A stretch of DNA of 54,520 bases from an uncultured Acidobacteriota bacterium (lineage in GTDB: Bacteria; Acidobacteriota; Polarisedimenticolia; Polarisedimenticolales; Polarisedimenticolaceae), in NCBI GenBank assembly GCA_945787955.1, contig CALZKF010000003.1:1-54520 (forward strand), in the 5' to 3' direction. Positions 37,992-47,787 of the stretch are shown here, one piece after another. A program made the translations under genes and the position numbers. The notes beneath the pieces were generated by a model. It did not search any database, was not told the origin of the DNA, and saw only the letters and a program-made list of their open reading frames with translations. Position 1 is the stretch's first letter. Every line of letters starts with the position of its first letter.

Positions 37992-40095
37992 CGGCGGATC
38001 GGCCCGGGGGGCGGCGCATGTCGGGGTCCTGGAAGCGTTGGAGGAACTCCGGGTTCCGGCGGATTGCGTGGTAGGAACCAGCATGGGCGCCGTGGTCGGC
38101 GGTCTGTACGCATCGGGCCTTGCACCTCAACGCATCCGGGAGATCGTGGTCTCAACCGATTGGGACGACCTGTTCACCGACAGGCCTGCCCGGGAGAGCA
38201 TCCCGTTCCGCAGGAAACAGTTCGACAATCTGCCGCTGTTTGAATTCGAGTTCGGCCTGAACCGGTCCGGGCTCACCCTGCCAACCGGCCTGATCGCCGG
38301 GCAGAAACTGGATTTTCTTCTCAAAGCCCTCCTGCTTCACACAACTGCGGTGGAATCGTTCGACGATCTGCCGGTGCCGTTCCGGGCTGTGGCCACCGAC
38401 CTGGCCAGCGGCCGGATGGTGGTACTGGACCATGGCGATGTGGCCACCGCTCTCCGGGCCTCCATGTCGGTTCCGGGTGCTTTCAGCCCGATCCGGATCG
38501 ATGGAGTGGATCTGGTGGACGGCGGCATCGCCAGGAACCTGCCGATCGGTGTGGCGCGGGACTGGGGTGCGGTCCGTATTATCGCCGTGGATATCTCCAA
38601 CCCGGTCCGGCCCCAGGAAGAGGACATCAGCGCCCTGGGAGTGGTCAGCAGGACAATGAACATGCTGATGGAACAGAACATGGAGATATCCCGGCGGTCG
38701 ATCGGTCCCCTGGATATTTTTATTATCCCCGACCTGGGAGATATCGGTCCGGCGGATTTCGACCTTGTTGCGCAGGCGGTGGATTTAGGGAAGGCGGCGG
38801 TCCTGGCGGAGCGGGACAAGCTCGCGCCGTTCATCGCTTCCGACGAGGAGTTTGATTCCTACCAGCAGCGCAGGGATGAGCGCTTGACGCCGGGGGGAGA
38901 TCCGCCGGTCCTGCATGAACTGGTACTCGCCGGGCTCGATCGGGTCGATGCAGGCCGGGTAACCAGCCGGCTGAAAACCAGGGTCGGTGAACCGCTGGAC
39001 CTGAACGTCCTGGGGAGGGACCTGGCCCGGATCTACGAGATGGGGGAGTTCGAACGGGTGCAATTCGACCTCGATCCCGGGCCGAACGGCAACGTGCTGC
39101 AGGTTCAGGCGACGGAAAAATCCTGGGGGCCGAACTTCGTGCGGTTCGGTCTGGAACTGGAGGCCGATTTTCGTGGAAGTGGAGAGTTCGCCGCGCTGGT
39201 GGAAATGAACCGGGTCGGCATGAACAGGCTGGGCGGCGAGTGGAGGACCCTGCTGGCCATCGGCGAGGAGAACCGCTTGACGACCGAGTTCTATCAGCCG
39301 CTCCACCGCCAGGGCAGGTGGTTCGTCTCGCCATGGTTTATTGCCGGCCGTGAACGAGAAGATCTGTTCAACGAGGACGGAACGGTGTCCCGGTTCCTCG
39401 TGGACTCCTTTGAAGGCCGGCTGGACCTGGGATACCAGTTCGGTCGTTACGGTGAGATCCGGGCCGGGATCAGCCGCGGCCGTCTCAACACCGATCTCGA
39501 TACCGGCGGTGTCCTGCAAAACGCGTCCAGGGTGAACACCGGCGGGTACAGGGCGGCGCTCACGGTGGACCAGCTGGACAGCGCCAACTTTCCACGGCAC
39601 GGTTTTTTCCTGCAGTCCGAACTGTTCCTGTCCAGGGAAGGCCTGGGTGCGGAGCAGGAGTTCAACCAGCTGTACACGCGACTGGTGGATGCCGGCAGCT
39701 GGGGGCGCAACTCCATGGTTGGAGTGATCTCCTTCGGGTCGGACCGTGGAACCACCTTGCCTCCCTATGCTGAATTCAGTCTGGGTGGGTTCCTGAATCT
39801 CTCCGGAATCCCACCTGAATCCTTGAGGGGGCAGTCGTCCGCCCTGGCCCAACTGGTCCTGTTCCGGCAGATCGGCAGCATGCCTCCCGGTTTGGGGCGG
39901 GGGATCTATCTCGGCGGCTCTCTCGAAGCCGGTAACGCCTGGCCGATCGGCGCCAAACCGGCCTGGGACGACCTGCGGCCGGCCGCAGCGCTGTTCCTCG
40001 GCGTCGATTCGGTTTTCGGACCGTTCTTCCTGGGGTATGGAAGGGCCGACACCGGGGATGGATCGTTCTACCTGTTCCTGGGCCGGCCGTTCTAG
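37903..40095 (+). CDS. Patatin-like phospholipase with POTRA and beta-barrel (PlpD / type Vd secretion-like)
   Basis: Signal MSRTFPRIAATVLLLTLPVAA; LVLSGGSARGAAHVGVLEAL, GTSMGAVVGGLY (GXSXG), VDGGIARNLP (DGG); POTRA-like segment; barrel ending YLFLGRPF. Confidence 0.88.
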   Translation: MSRTFPRIAATVLLLTLPVAAAPPTCLVLSGGSARGAAHVGVLEALEELRVPADCVVGTSMGAVVGGLYASGLAPQRIREIVVSTDWDDLFTDRPARESIPFRRKQFDNLPLFEFEFGLNRSGLTLPTGLIAGQKLDFLLKALLLHTTAVESFDDLPVPFRAVATDLASGRMVVLDHGDVATALRASMSVPGAFSPIRIDGVDLVDGGIARNLPIGVARDWGAVRIIAVDISNPVRPQEEDISALGVVSRTMNMLMEQNMEISRRSIGPLDIFIIPDLGDIGPADFDLVAQAVDLGKAAVLAERDKLAPFIASDEEFDSYQQRRDERLTPGGDPPVLHELVLAGLDRVDAGRVTSRLKTRVGEPLDLNVLGRDLARIYEMGEFERVQFDLDPGPNGNVLQVQATEKSWGPNFVRFGLELEADFRGSGEFAALVEMNRVGMNRLGGEWRTLLAIGEENRLTTEFYQPLHRQGRWFVSPWFIAGREREDLFNEDGTVSRFLVDSFEGRLDLGYQFGRYGEIRAGISRGRLNTDLDTGGVLQNASRVNTGGYRAALTVDQLDSANFPRHGFFLQSELFLSREGLGAEQEFNQLYTRLVDAGSWGRNSMVGVISFGSDRGTTLPPYAEFSLGGFLNLSGIPPESLRGQSSALAQLVLFRQIGSMPPGLGRGIYLGGSLEAGNAWPIGAKPAWDDLRPAAALFLGVDSVFGPFFLGYGRADTGDGSFYLFLGRPF

Positions 40096-41333
40096 CGCGG
40101 CAACTGCTCCACCTGGCCCGGGGACTCGATCTCATCTCCTGAACCGGCTCCCAGATCCTTCAACTTTCTGGCGGAAACGAGCACCCGGGACTCCATGGTG
40201 GCCATGGTCTTGTTGTACGACACCACGGTCCGGTCCAGGTTTTTTCTCAGGTCGGCGAAATGGACCGCCATTTTCCGGATGCGCTCGTGGAGCTCACGTC
40301 CCAGATCCCGGACCTGCATTGCGTTCTCCGCCACCTTCTCCTGCTGCCAGCCGTAATGCACCGCACGGAGCAAAGCGATCAGGGTCGTGGGGCTGGCCGG
40401 GATGACGTAACGGTCCACGCCGTATTCGATCAGACCCGGATCGTTCTGCAGAGCGGCGGAGAACAGCATCTCCCCCGGCAGGAACATGATTACGAATTCC
40501 GGTGACGGATCGAACTGGGACCAGTATCCCTTGCTGGACAGACTGAGGACTCGCTCCCGCACCTGCCGGGAATGTTCCAGCAGCTTCGCCTTGCGGATCG
40601 CTCCATCGGATTCCATCGCCTCCAGGTAGGCGCCCAGTGGAGCTTTGGCGTCGACCACAACGCTCTTGCCGCCCGGTAGCCGCACGATCATGTCCGGGCG
40701 CATGCGGCCGCCCTCCGATTCGGCGGAGTCCTGCTCGGTGAAGTCGCAGTGCTCCTGCATGCCTGCCATCTCCACTACCCGTTTGAGCTGGATCTCGCCC
40801 CAGCGACCCCGGGCGACGGGGGAGCGCAGCGCCTGCACCAGTTTCCGGGTCTCGTCCCGAAGGTGCTTCTCGGTGTCGGCCATGGTCTCGATCTGCTGCC
40901 GGAGGGCGGCGTACCCTTCAGTCCGTGCCTTCTCTACCTCCCCCAGCTTCTGCTCCACTTTCTTGAGGGAATCGGACATCGGGGTGATCAGGTCGTCCAC
41001 CGCCTTGGTTCTGGCGCTGAGGTCGGTCACCGCTTCCTTCTGCAGGTTTTCCATCATCGGACGGAGCAGACCGAGGAACGAGCTCTGGTTCTCTTTCAGC
41101 GAGTCGGCGGACAGCGCCTTGAACGCATCCCGAAAACTGGATTCGACTTCTCCCAGGAGGCGGAGCTTTTCCTCGGCGGCGTTGCGTTCGTGGCGAAGAT
41201 CGGCCTCGAGGGACGCCACGACCGCCGCCTTGCGGGAAGCGGCGATGAACCAGCCCAGTACGAAGCCGACGGCCGCCCCGGCGCAAGCCAGAGCGACCAG
41301 CATCCAGAGCGAGAAGTCGACCACAGACGACAT
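40092..41333 (-). CDS. rmuC: DNA recombination protein RmuC
   Basis: ARGRWGEIQLKRVVEMAGMQEHCDF..RPDMIVRLPGGKSVVVDAKAPLGAYLEA; FVIMFLPGEMLFSAAL; YVIPASPTTLIALLRAVHYGWQQEK. Confidence 0.96.
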   Translation of the reverse strand: MSSVVDFSLWMLVALACAGAAVGFVLGWFIAASRKAAVVASLEADLRHERNAAEEKLRLLGEVESSFRDAFKALSADSLKENQSSFLGLLRPMMENLQKEAVTDLSARTKAVDDLITPMSDSLKKVEQKLGEVEKARTEGYAALRQQIETMADTEKHLRDETRKLVQALRSPVARGRWGEIQLKRVVEMAGMQEHCDFTEQDSAESEGGRMRPDMIVRLPGGKSVVVDAKAPLGAYLEAMESDGAIRKAKLLEHSRQVRERVLSLSSKGYWSQFDPSPEFVIMFLPGEMLFSAALQNDPGLIEYGVDRYVIPASPTTLIALLRAVHYGWQQEKVAENAMQVRDLGRELHERIRKMAVHFADLRKNLDRTVVSYNKTMATMESRVLVSARKLKDLGAGSGDEIESPGQVEQLPR

Positions 41334-41482
41334 GGTGCCGTGTACCCCCGGGTTCTCGGCTGCGGCAAGCGGTTCGGGCGGATTCCCGTTCCCGCGCCGT
41401 CAACCGGACTGAAGTCGGTTTCATGGTAGCATTCGCGCCTGAACCGGATGCAGCATCCTTTTGTGTGGGAGAACCCTGCCTA

Positions 41483-43162
41483 ATGATGAACTGGATCGAA
41501 AACGCCGCCGCCGGCCTGGCCGACCTGGTCAACGGACTATTGGGTCCCATGGCCGATTTTCTGGAACAGTACGTGTGGAACTGGCCCGAGCAGGCGCCGC
41601 TTCTGGCGGTCCTGCTCCTGGGAACCGGGCTGTTCGTCACCGTACGGCTGGCCTTTGTCCAGGTCAAAGGGTTCAAGCATGCCATCGACATCGCACGGGG
41701 CGTTTACGACGACCCGAATGATGCCGGTGATCTCAACCACTTTCAGGCCCTGACCACCGCGCTGTCGGCCACCGTGGGGATCGGCAACATCGCCGGGGTG
41801 GCTATCGGGATCCGGATGGGCGGGCCCGGCGCACTGTTCTGGATGTGGCTGACCGCCTTCTTCGGCATGGCTCTCAAATACGCCGAGTGCACCCTGGCGC
41901 TGAAGTACAGGCATCTCCACAAGGACGGCTCGGTGTCCGGCGGGCCGATGTTCTACATCACCAAAGGGCTGGGCGGTAACTGGAAGATCATGGGGGTGGT
42001 ATTCGCCGCCTGCGCTGCGGTCTGCTCCTTCGGCAGCGGCTGCATGAATCAGTCCAACACCCTGGCGGTGCGGGTGGAAACCCATTTCGGTATTCCGGCG
42101 GTCTGGACCGGCCTCATCTTCGCCTCGCTTGTAGCGCTGGTGATCATCGGCGGGATCAAGCGCATCGGGCGGGTGACCTCGATCCTGGCCCCGTTTATGG
42201 CGATCCTGTACGTCGGAGGGGCGCTGGTCATCCTGATGATGAACCTGAACCTGGTGCCCGGCGCCTTTGAAACAATTATCACCCAGGCGTTCGCTCCGAA
42301 ATCGCTTGCCGGCGGAGCCGCAGGCTCCATCCTGATGACCGTCATGTGGGGGATCCGCCGCGGCCTGTTCAGCAACGAGGCCGGGCAGGGCAGCGCGCCG
42401 ATCGCCCACGCCACCGCCAAGACCGACGAACCGGTGCGGGAGGGGCTGGTCGCCTCCCTGGGCCCGTTCATCGACACCCTGGTTATCTGCACCATGACCG
42501 GCCTGGTGATCATCGTCAGCGGCGCCTGGACGGACAAGGTGCCCCAGACCCTGGATCTTGGCTCTGTCACCGTCCATTCAGCCGCACTGGAGCAGGCTTC
42601 GGCGCCGATGGCGGAACTGACGGTCCGGGACGGACTCCTGGACCAGGTCTCGGTGGGATACCTGAGGAACACGGTGGACAACGTCCGGCTGCTGGACGAG
42701 GCCGGCTCATCCTGGAACGGCACCATCCTGGTTGACCACGAAGGCGCTGCGACCCTGGCCGAGGGGGCCGCGCCGGTCTTCATCGAGGGCGACGCCTTGC
42801 TCACAGGGGCGGACATGACCGCCCTGGGGTTCGAGAAGATGCTGGGTAACGCCGGTTCGATCCTGGTCACACTGGCTGTGATCCTGTTCGCGGTTTCCAC
42901 CGCCATCTCGTGGTCGTACTACGGTGATCGCTCCGTGGAGTTCCTGTTCGGACCCCGGGCGATACCGATCTATCGATGGATCTTCGTGGCATTCTTCTTC
43001 CTTGGATGCATTCTGCCGCTCAAGGCGGTATGGACCTGGGGGGATGTGGCGCTGGGCATCATGTCGATCCCGAACCTGATCGCCCTGGTTCTCCTGGCCG
43101 GCAAGGTCAGGGAGATGACCCGGGACTATTTCTCGCGTGAACATATCCCGTATGGCCGTTGA
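41483..43162 (+). CDS. Sodium:alanine symporter (AGCS) family protein
   Basis: LNHFQALTTALSATVGIGNIAGVAIGIRMGGPGALFWMWLTAFFGMALKYAE; GIRRGLFSNEAGQGSAPIAHATAKTDEPVREGLVASLGPFIDT. Confidence 0.93.
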   Translation: MMNWIENAAAGLADLVNGLLGPMADFLEQYVWNWPEQAPLLAVLLLGTGLFVTVRLAFVQVKGFKHAIDIARGVYDDPNDAGDLNHFQALTTALSATVGIGNIAGVAIGIRMGGPGALFWMWLTAFFGMALKYAECTLALKYRHLHKDGSVSGGPMFYITKGLGGNWKIMGVVFAACAAVCSFGSGCMNQSNTLAVRVETHFGIPAVWTGLIFASLVALVIIGGIKRIGRVTSILAPFMAILYVGGALVILMMNLNLVPGAFETIITQAFAPKSLAGGAAGSILMTVMWGIRRGLFSNEAGQGSAPIAHATAKTDEPVREGLVASLGPFIDTLVICTMTGLVIIVSGAWTDKVPQTLDLGSVTVHSAALEQASAPMAELTVRDGLLDQVSVGYLRNTVDNVRLLDEAGSSWNGTILVDHEGAATLAEGAAPVFIEGDALLTGADMTALGFEKMLGNAGSILVTLAVILFAVSTAISWSYYGDRSVEFLFGPRAIPIYRWIFVAFFFLGCILPLKAVWTWGDVALGIMSIPNLIALVLLAGKVREMTRDYFSREHIPYGR

Positions 43163-43181
43163 ATTCGACAGGAATAGCATC

Positions 43182-45221
43182 ATGAAAAGAATCGTATGTT
43201 GTGCCGCCGTGATCGTCCTGGCCGGTTTTGCCCCGGCCGTCGAGCCCCATCCGTTCACCGTCCATGATCTTCATGCCATGGACCGGCTGTCCGGTCTCTC
43301 GGTTTCGCCGGACGGCAGCACTGCGCTGTTCACCGTTCGGAGCACGGACTTCGACAAGGATGGCGGGACAACCGATCTGTGGACTGTCCCGACGTCAGGT
43401 GGTGAACCGCGACGGCTGACGACCCACTCCGCCGCGGATCATTCCGGCGCCTTTACACCGGACGGAACTGCTGTTCTGTTCCTCTCTTCCCGTTCAGGGT
43501 CTTCCCAGATCTGGAAAATCCCGATGGATGGCGGCGAAGCCCGACAGGTTACCGACCTTACGGCAGGGGTCAACGGATTTCTGCAATCGCCCTCCGGTGA
43601 CCGGTTGTTGATGGCGCTGGAAGTGTTCCCCGACTGCGACACCCTGCAATGCACGGTGGACCGTCTGGACGCCCGGGCTGCCGACAAGGCTTCCGGCCGG
43701 ATTCATGACAGCCTGTTCCTGCGGCACTGGGACACCTGGAAGGACGGCCGCCGGTCCCACCTTTTCATTATGCCGACTTCAGGGGGCGAGCTTCGGGATC
43801 TCATGGCAGGGATGAACGCAGATTCGCCTTCCAAACCGTTCGGCGGCATGGAAGAGGTTTCGTTTACCCGGGACGGAACCGGCGTTGTGTTCACCGCCCG
43901 GCAAGGCAAGGGTGAAGCATGGTCCACCGACCTGGATCTGTACCTGGTGCAGGCCGACGGCTCGGCCGAGCCGCAGGTGCTGACCTCCGAAAACGAAGCG
44001 GTGGACACGACCCCGGTATTCTCGCCCGATGGAGGCGCCCTGGCATGGCTCGCCATGGAGCGCCCCGGATTCGAGGCGGACCGCCTCCGGATCATGACGA
44101 GATCCTGGCCGGATGGAGAAACAAAGGTTCTGGCCGAGGATTGGGACCGTTCGGTGCGAACCATGTTCTGGGCTCCGGACGGCAAGACGGTCTATGTCAC
44201 CGCCCAGGATCTGGGCAACGTTTCCCTGTTCTCGATTTCCGTTCCCCGGGGCAAGGTCAAGCGTCTGGTCTCCGGCGGTCAGGTCCAGTCGGCGGCCAGG
44301 TCCGGCGACCGGCTTGTGTACGGGCTGGAAACCTTCCGGTCCCCGGTGGAGTTTTTCACGGCGGACCTGAACGGCAAGGATGTCCGATCCCTGACCCGTA
44401 TCAACGAAGACCGTCTGAACAGCGTTCTCATGGGAGAGTATGAGCAGTTCTCGTTCAAGGGATGGAACGATGAAAAGGTCTACGGCTACGTGATCAAGCC
44501 GGTGGGGCTGATGGAAGGCCGCAAGTTCCCCGTGGCGTTCATCATCCACGGTGGACCTCAGGGTTCGTCGGCCAACGGTTTCCATTACCGCTGGAATCCG
44601 CAACCGTACGCTGCCGCCGGGTACGGCGTCGTTATGATCGATTTCCACGGTTCCACCGGTTACGGCCAGGCGTTCACCGATTCCATCAGCAAGGACTGGG
44701 GCGGCAAACCGCTGGTGGACCTGCGGAAAGGGCTGCAGGCGGCGTTGGACAAGTACGATTTTCTGGATGGCGACCGAGTCGCCGCCCTGGGGGCTTCGTA
44801 CGGCGGGTACATGGTGAACTGGATCGCCGGTAACTGGCCGGACCGTTTCCGGTGTCTGGTCAATCATGACGGCGTGTTCGACACCCGCTCCATGTATTTC
44901 GAGACCGAAGAGCTGTGGTTCGACGAGTGGGAGCATGGCGGCCTGCCTTGGGAAAGCCCGGAAACTTTCGAAGAGTTCAACCCGGTCGCTCACATCGGCA
45001 AATGGAAAAAACCGATGCTTGTGATCCATGGCGGTCTGGATTACCGCGTGCCCGACACACAGGGCATCGGCGCCTTCACCGCCCTGCAGCGCCGTGGTAT
45101 TCCGTCCAGGTTTCTTTATTTTCCCGACGAGAATCATTTCGTGCTCCGGCCGTCCAACGCCGCCTTGTGGCATGAAACGGTCCTGGGCTGGCTGGACCGC
45201 TGGACCAAACCGATGCCATGA
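43182..45221 (+). CDS. Secreted S9-family prolyl oligopeptidase / acylaminoacyl peptidase
   Basis: Signal peptide MKRIVCCAAVIVLAGFAPA; WD-like N-domain; VAALGASYGGYMVNW (GXSXGG), IHGGLDYRVPDTQG, PDENHFV. Confidence 0.93.
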   Translation: MKRIVCCAAVIVLAGFAPAVEPHPFTVHDLHAMDRLSGLSVSPDGSTALFTVRSTDFDKDGGTTDLWTVPTSGGEPRRLTTHSAADHSGAFTPDGTAVLFLSSRSGSSQIWKIPMDGGEARQVTDLTAGVNGFLQSPSGDRLLMALEVFPDCDTLQCTVDRLDARAADKASGRIHDSLFLRHWDTWKDGRRSHLFIMPTSGGELRDLMAGMNADSPSKPFGGMEEVSFTRDGTGVVFTARQGKGEAWSTDLDLYLVQADGSAEPQVLTSENEAVDTTPVFSPDGGALAWLAMERPGFEADRLRIMTRSWPDGETKVLAEDWDRSVRTMFWAPDGKTVYVTAQDLGNVSLFSISVPRGKVKRLVSGGQVQSAARSGDRLVYGLETFRSPVEFFTADLNGKDVRSLTRINEDRLNSVLMGEYEQFSFKGWNDEKVYGYVIKPVGLMEGRKFPVAFIIHGGPQGSSANGFHYRWNPQPYAAAGYGVVMIDFHGSTGYGQAFTDSISKDWGGKPLVDLRKGLQAALDKYDFLDGDRVAALGASYGGYMVNWIAGNWPDRFRCLVNHDGVFDTRSMYFETEELWFDEWEHGGLPWESPETFEEFNPVAHIGKWKKPMLVIHGGLDYRVPDTQGIGAFTALQRRGIPSRFLYFPDENHFVLRPSNAALWHETVLGWLDRWTKPMP

Positions 45222-45424
45222 CCGGCGTACGGTTGCGCAACCGGCTTTACGGTCTTTTCCTGCTGGTATGCGTTGCCTCTCTGGGATGGCCGATCTACCC
45301 GCTGCTCGGCTCGCGGATCGAACCGTTCATCCTGGGCGTGCCGTTTTCCCTGTTCTGGATGATCGGCTGGGCCGGCCTTTCGTTCCTGGCGCTCCTGATC
45401 TACGACCGCACCGGACCACGCTGA
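45218..45424 (+). CDS. DUF3311-type small membrane protein
   Basis: 68 aa, WPIYPLLGSRIEPFILGVPFSLFWMIGWAGLSFLALLIYDR, immediately upstream of an SSS transporter. Confidence 0.75.
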   Translation: MTGVRLRNRLYGLFLLVCVASLGWPIYPLLGSRIEPFILGVPFSLFWMIGWAGLSFLALLIYDRTGPR

Positions 45425-45425
45425 G

Positions 45426-46901
45426 ATGGACTCCCGGCTGCAGATCCTGGCGATTTCCGGAGCCTACCTGCTGGCCTGCCTGATCCTCGGCATGGTGCCC
45501 GGACGGAAATCCGGCACCGGCGCCACCGGCTATGTGGCAGGGGACCGATCCCTGGGAATTGTGTTGATGTACTTCATCACCGGTGCAACCATCTTCAGCT
45601 CCTTCGCGTTTCTCGGCGGACCGGGATGGGCCTATTCCAGGGGAGCGGCTGCGTTTTATATCCTCGGATACGGAGTGCTGGGGATGGTGCCGTTCTATTT
45701 CCTCGGCCCGCGGGCGGCCAGGGTGGCGCGGAAGTATGGCTTCGTCACCCAGGCGGAGATGGTGGCGCATCGCTACGGCAGCCCGGCTGTGGCCGGCCTC
45801 ATGGCGGTGGTCAGTGTTGTCGCGTTCGTGCCCTACCTTGCCTTGCAGATGAAAGGAGCCGGGTACGTGCTCTCGGCAGTGACCGAGGGCAAGGTGCCGG
45901 ACTGGGCAGGGGCGGCCCTGGTGTATGGCGTCGTACTTATCTACGTTCTGAGGTCCGGTGTGCTGGGTGTCGGTTGGACCAACACGTTCCAGGGTATTTT
46001 CATGATGGCGATGGCCTGGGGGCTCGGCCTGTACCTGCCGGCCAGACTGTACGGAGGCGTCGGTGAGATGTTCCGGCAGATTTCCGAAGTCAGACCGGAA
46101 CTGTTGCTGGCGCCGGGGCTGGACGCCGCCGGTGAGGTCTGGTCCTGGGGTGAGTTCACATCAGCAGTCCTGGTTTCCATAGTCGGTTTTTCCGCCTGGC
46201 CACACCTGTTCATGAAGGCTTTCACCGCCCGGAGCGACCGCATCATCAGGCGCACGGTGCTGCTGTACCCGACCTTCCAGATTTTCCTGGTTCCGCTGTT
46301 CTTCATCGGGTTCGCCGGCGTCCTGTATCCGGGTTCCCCGGACAGTCCGGACCAGATCCTGCTCTACATGATCCTGGATATGCGAATACCGGCCGTTGTG
46401 GTCGGCCTGTTCTGCGCCGGCGCGCTGGCGGCCTCCATGTCGTCCGGGGATGCCATGGTCCATGCCGCCGCTTCGGTCGCGGTTCGGGACGGCTGGGTGG
46501 CCGCCCTGGGCAGGAACCTGACCCCGGGGAAGGAGAAAGCTGCGATCCGCTGGATGGTCGTGGTTGTCATGGGACTGGCTTACGCCGTGGCTGTTTCCTA
46601 CAAAGGTTCCCTGGTGGCACTGTTGTTGTCGGCGTATGGCGCGGTGGTGCAGTTCACGCCTGTCCTGGTGGCGGCGCTTTATATCAAAAGGAGCACCGGA
46701 CCGGGTGTGGTCGCAGGTGTTCTTGCAGGCTCGCTCATCACCCTTCTTTTCGTACTCTATCCGGACGTCAGACCCTGGCCGATCCATGCCGGGTTGTACG
46801 GCCTGGTGGCCAATGTTGCGACTATCTGGGCGGTGTCCATGCTGACCCCGGAGTTCCGATCGTCCGGTCGAGATGCCTTCCTCAGAATCGCATCGGAGTG
46901 A
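45426..46901 (+). CDS. Sodium:solute symporter (SSS) family protein
   Basis: Polytopic; GYVAGDRSLGIVLMYFITGATIFSSFAFLGGPGWAYSRGAAAFYILGYG; AGALAASMSSGDAMVHAAASVAVRDGW. Confidence 0.92.
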   Translation: MDSRLQILAISGAYLLACLILGMVPGRKSGTGATGYVAGDRSLGIVLMYFITGATIFSSFAFLGGPGWAYSRGAAAFYILGYGVLGMVPFYFLGPRAARVARKYGFVTQAEMVAHRYGSPAVAGLMAVVSVVAFVPYLALQMKGAGYVLSAVTEGKVPDWAGAALVYGVVLIYVLRSGVLGVGWTNTFQGIFMMAMAWGLGLYLPARLYGGVGEMFRQISEVRPELLLAPGLDAAGEVWSWGEFTSAVLVSIVGFSAWPHLFMKAFTARSDRIIRRTVLLYPTFQIFLVPLFFIGFAGVLYPGSPDSPDQILLYMILDMRIPAVVVGLFCAGALAASMSSGDAMVHAAASVAVRDGWVAALGRNLTPGKEKAAIRWMVVVVMGLAYAVAVSYKGSLVALLLSAYGAVVQFTPVLVAALYIKRSTGPGVVAGVLAGSLITLLFVLYPDVRPWPIHAGLYGLVANVATIWAVSMLTPEFRSSGRDAFLRIASE

Positions 46902-46905
46902 ACTG

Positions 46906-47535
46906 ATGGGTCGTGAAGCGCAGGAGTCCGACGCGTTCCTGGTTCTCCTGGACGGCCCGGAAGCTGAGCTCAAGGTTCGGGGCTCCCGGTTTATCGGGCA
47001 GGCCTTCCATGCGCCGGACCTTGAACAGGTAGAGGCGCGGCTGGCATCGGTCCGGAAGCGCTACCATGCCGCCACCCACCACTGCTGGGCGGCCCGGGTC
47101 GGAGGCTTGGATCGACTTGTGGAGCGAACCGAGGATGACGGCGAGCCCTCGGGTACCGCCGGCGCTCCGATCCTGAAACCGCTGGCCGGCCGCAGGTTGC
47201 ACAACGGGCTGGTGGTGGTGACACGCTATTTCGGTGGTGTGAAGCTCGGCACCGGCGGGTTGGCCCGGGCGTATTCCGATGCGGCGGTCCTGGCCCTGGA
47301 TCCGGCTCCGGTGGAAACCGTCCTGCTGGAAGATACCGTGGCCCTGACCTGTTCCTGGGGCGACATGGGAACGGTAGAGGCGGTCCTTGCCAGGGCCGGC
47401 GGGAAGGTGTCAGGTGTGGCCCGTAGTTTTGAGGATGAGCCGCACCTTGAAATCAGGGTGCGGCGGTCTGCCGCACCCTCCTTGAAGCGAGACCTGGTGG
47501 AGTCCACCGCCGGGCGGGTGCGTTTCACGAGTTAG
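46906..47535 (+). CDS. yigZ: YigZ / IMPACT family protein
   Basis: KVRGSRFIGQAF, RYHAATHHCWAARVG, EDDGEPSGTAGAPILKPL, NGLVVVTRYFGGVKLGTGGLARAYSDAA. Confidence 0.94.
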   Translation: MGREAQESDAFLVLLDGPEAELKVRGSRFIGQAFHAPDLEQVEARLASVRKRYHAATHHCWAARVGGLDRLVERTEDDGEPSGTAGAPILKPLAGRRLHNGLVVVTRYFGGVKLGTGGLARAYSDAAVLALDPAPVETVLLEDTVALTCSWGDMGTVEAVLARAGGKVSGVARSFEDEPHLEIRVRRSAAPSLKRDLVESTAGRVRFTS

Positions 47536-47787
47536 TCGCCCAAATCGGTCTACAATGAGGGTGCTTATACCTGTTCCGCATCCGGTGTTGGTGGTAATAG
47601 TATCCATGTAGTTACAGTTTGCCGGGGCGGAAAACTTCGTTCTTGAAAATTGAGGTTCTTGTACCGAATGATGCGCGACATGGAACCAGGCCGGTAGATC
47701 GGCATACCCAGTGGTTCAATCTGAAGTGAGTGCACTAGTTAAGCCGATGTAACCGGAAACCTCAGACCCAAGAACAAGCTCCCCTTT

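Noticed and set aside
38785-39852. 355-aa minus-strand ORF
   Set aside because: Antisense to the patatin beta-barrel region, which has strong family motifs in the plus frame.
43779-45173. 464-aa minus-strand ORF
   Set aside because: Antisense to the S9 peptidase catalytic domain; no independent support.
47739-47745. GTTAAGC resembling an integron attC R-box
   Set aside because: No matching RYYYAAC partner at proper spacing, no integrase, no cassette array.
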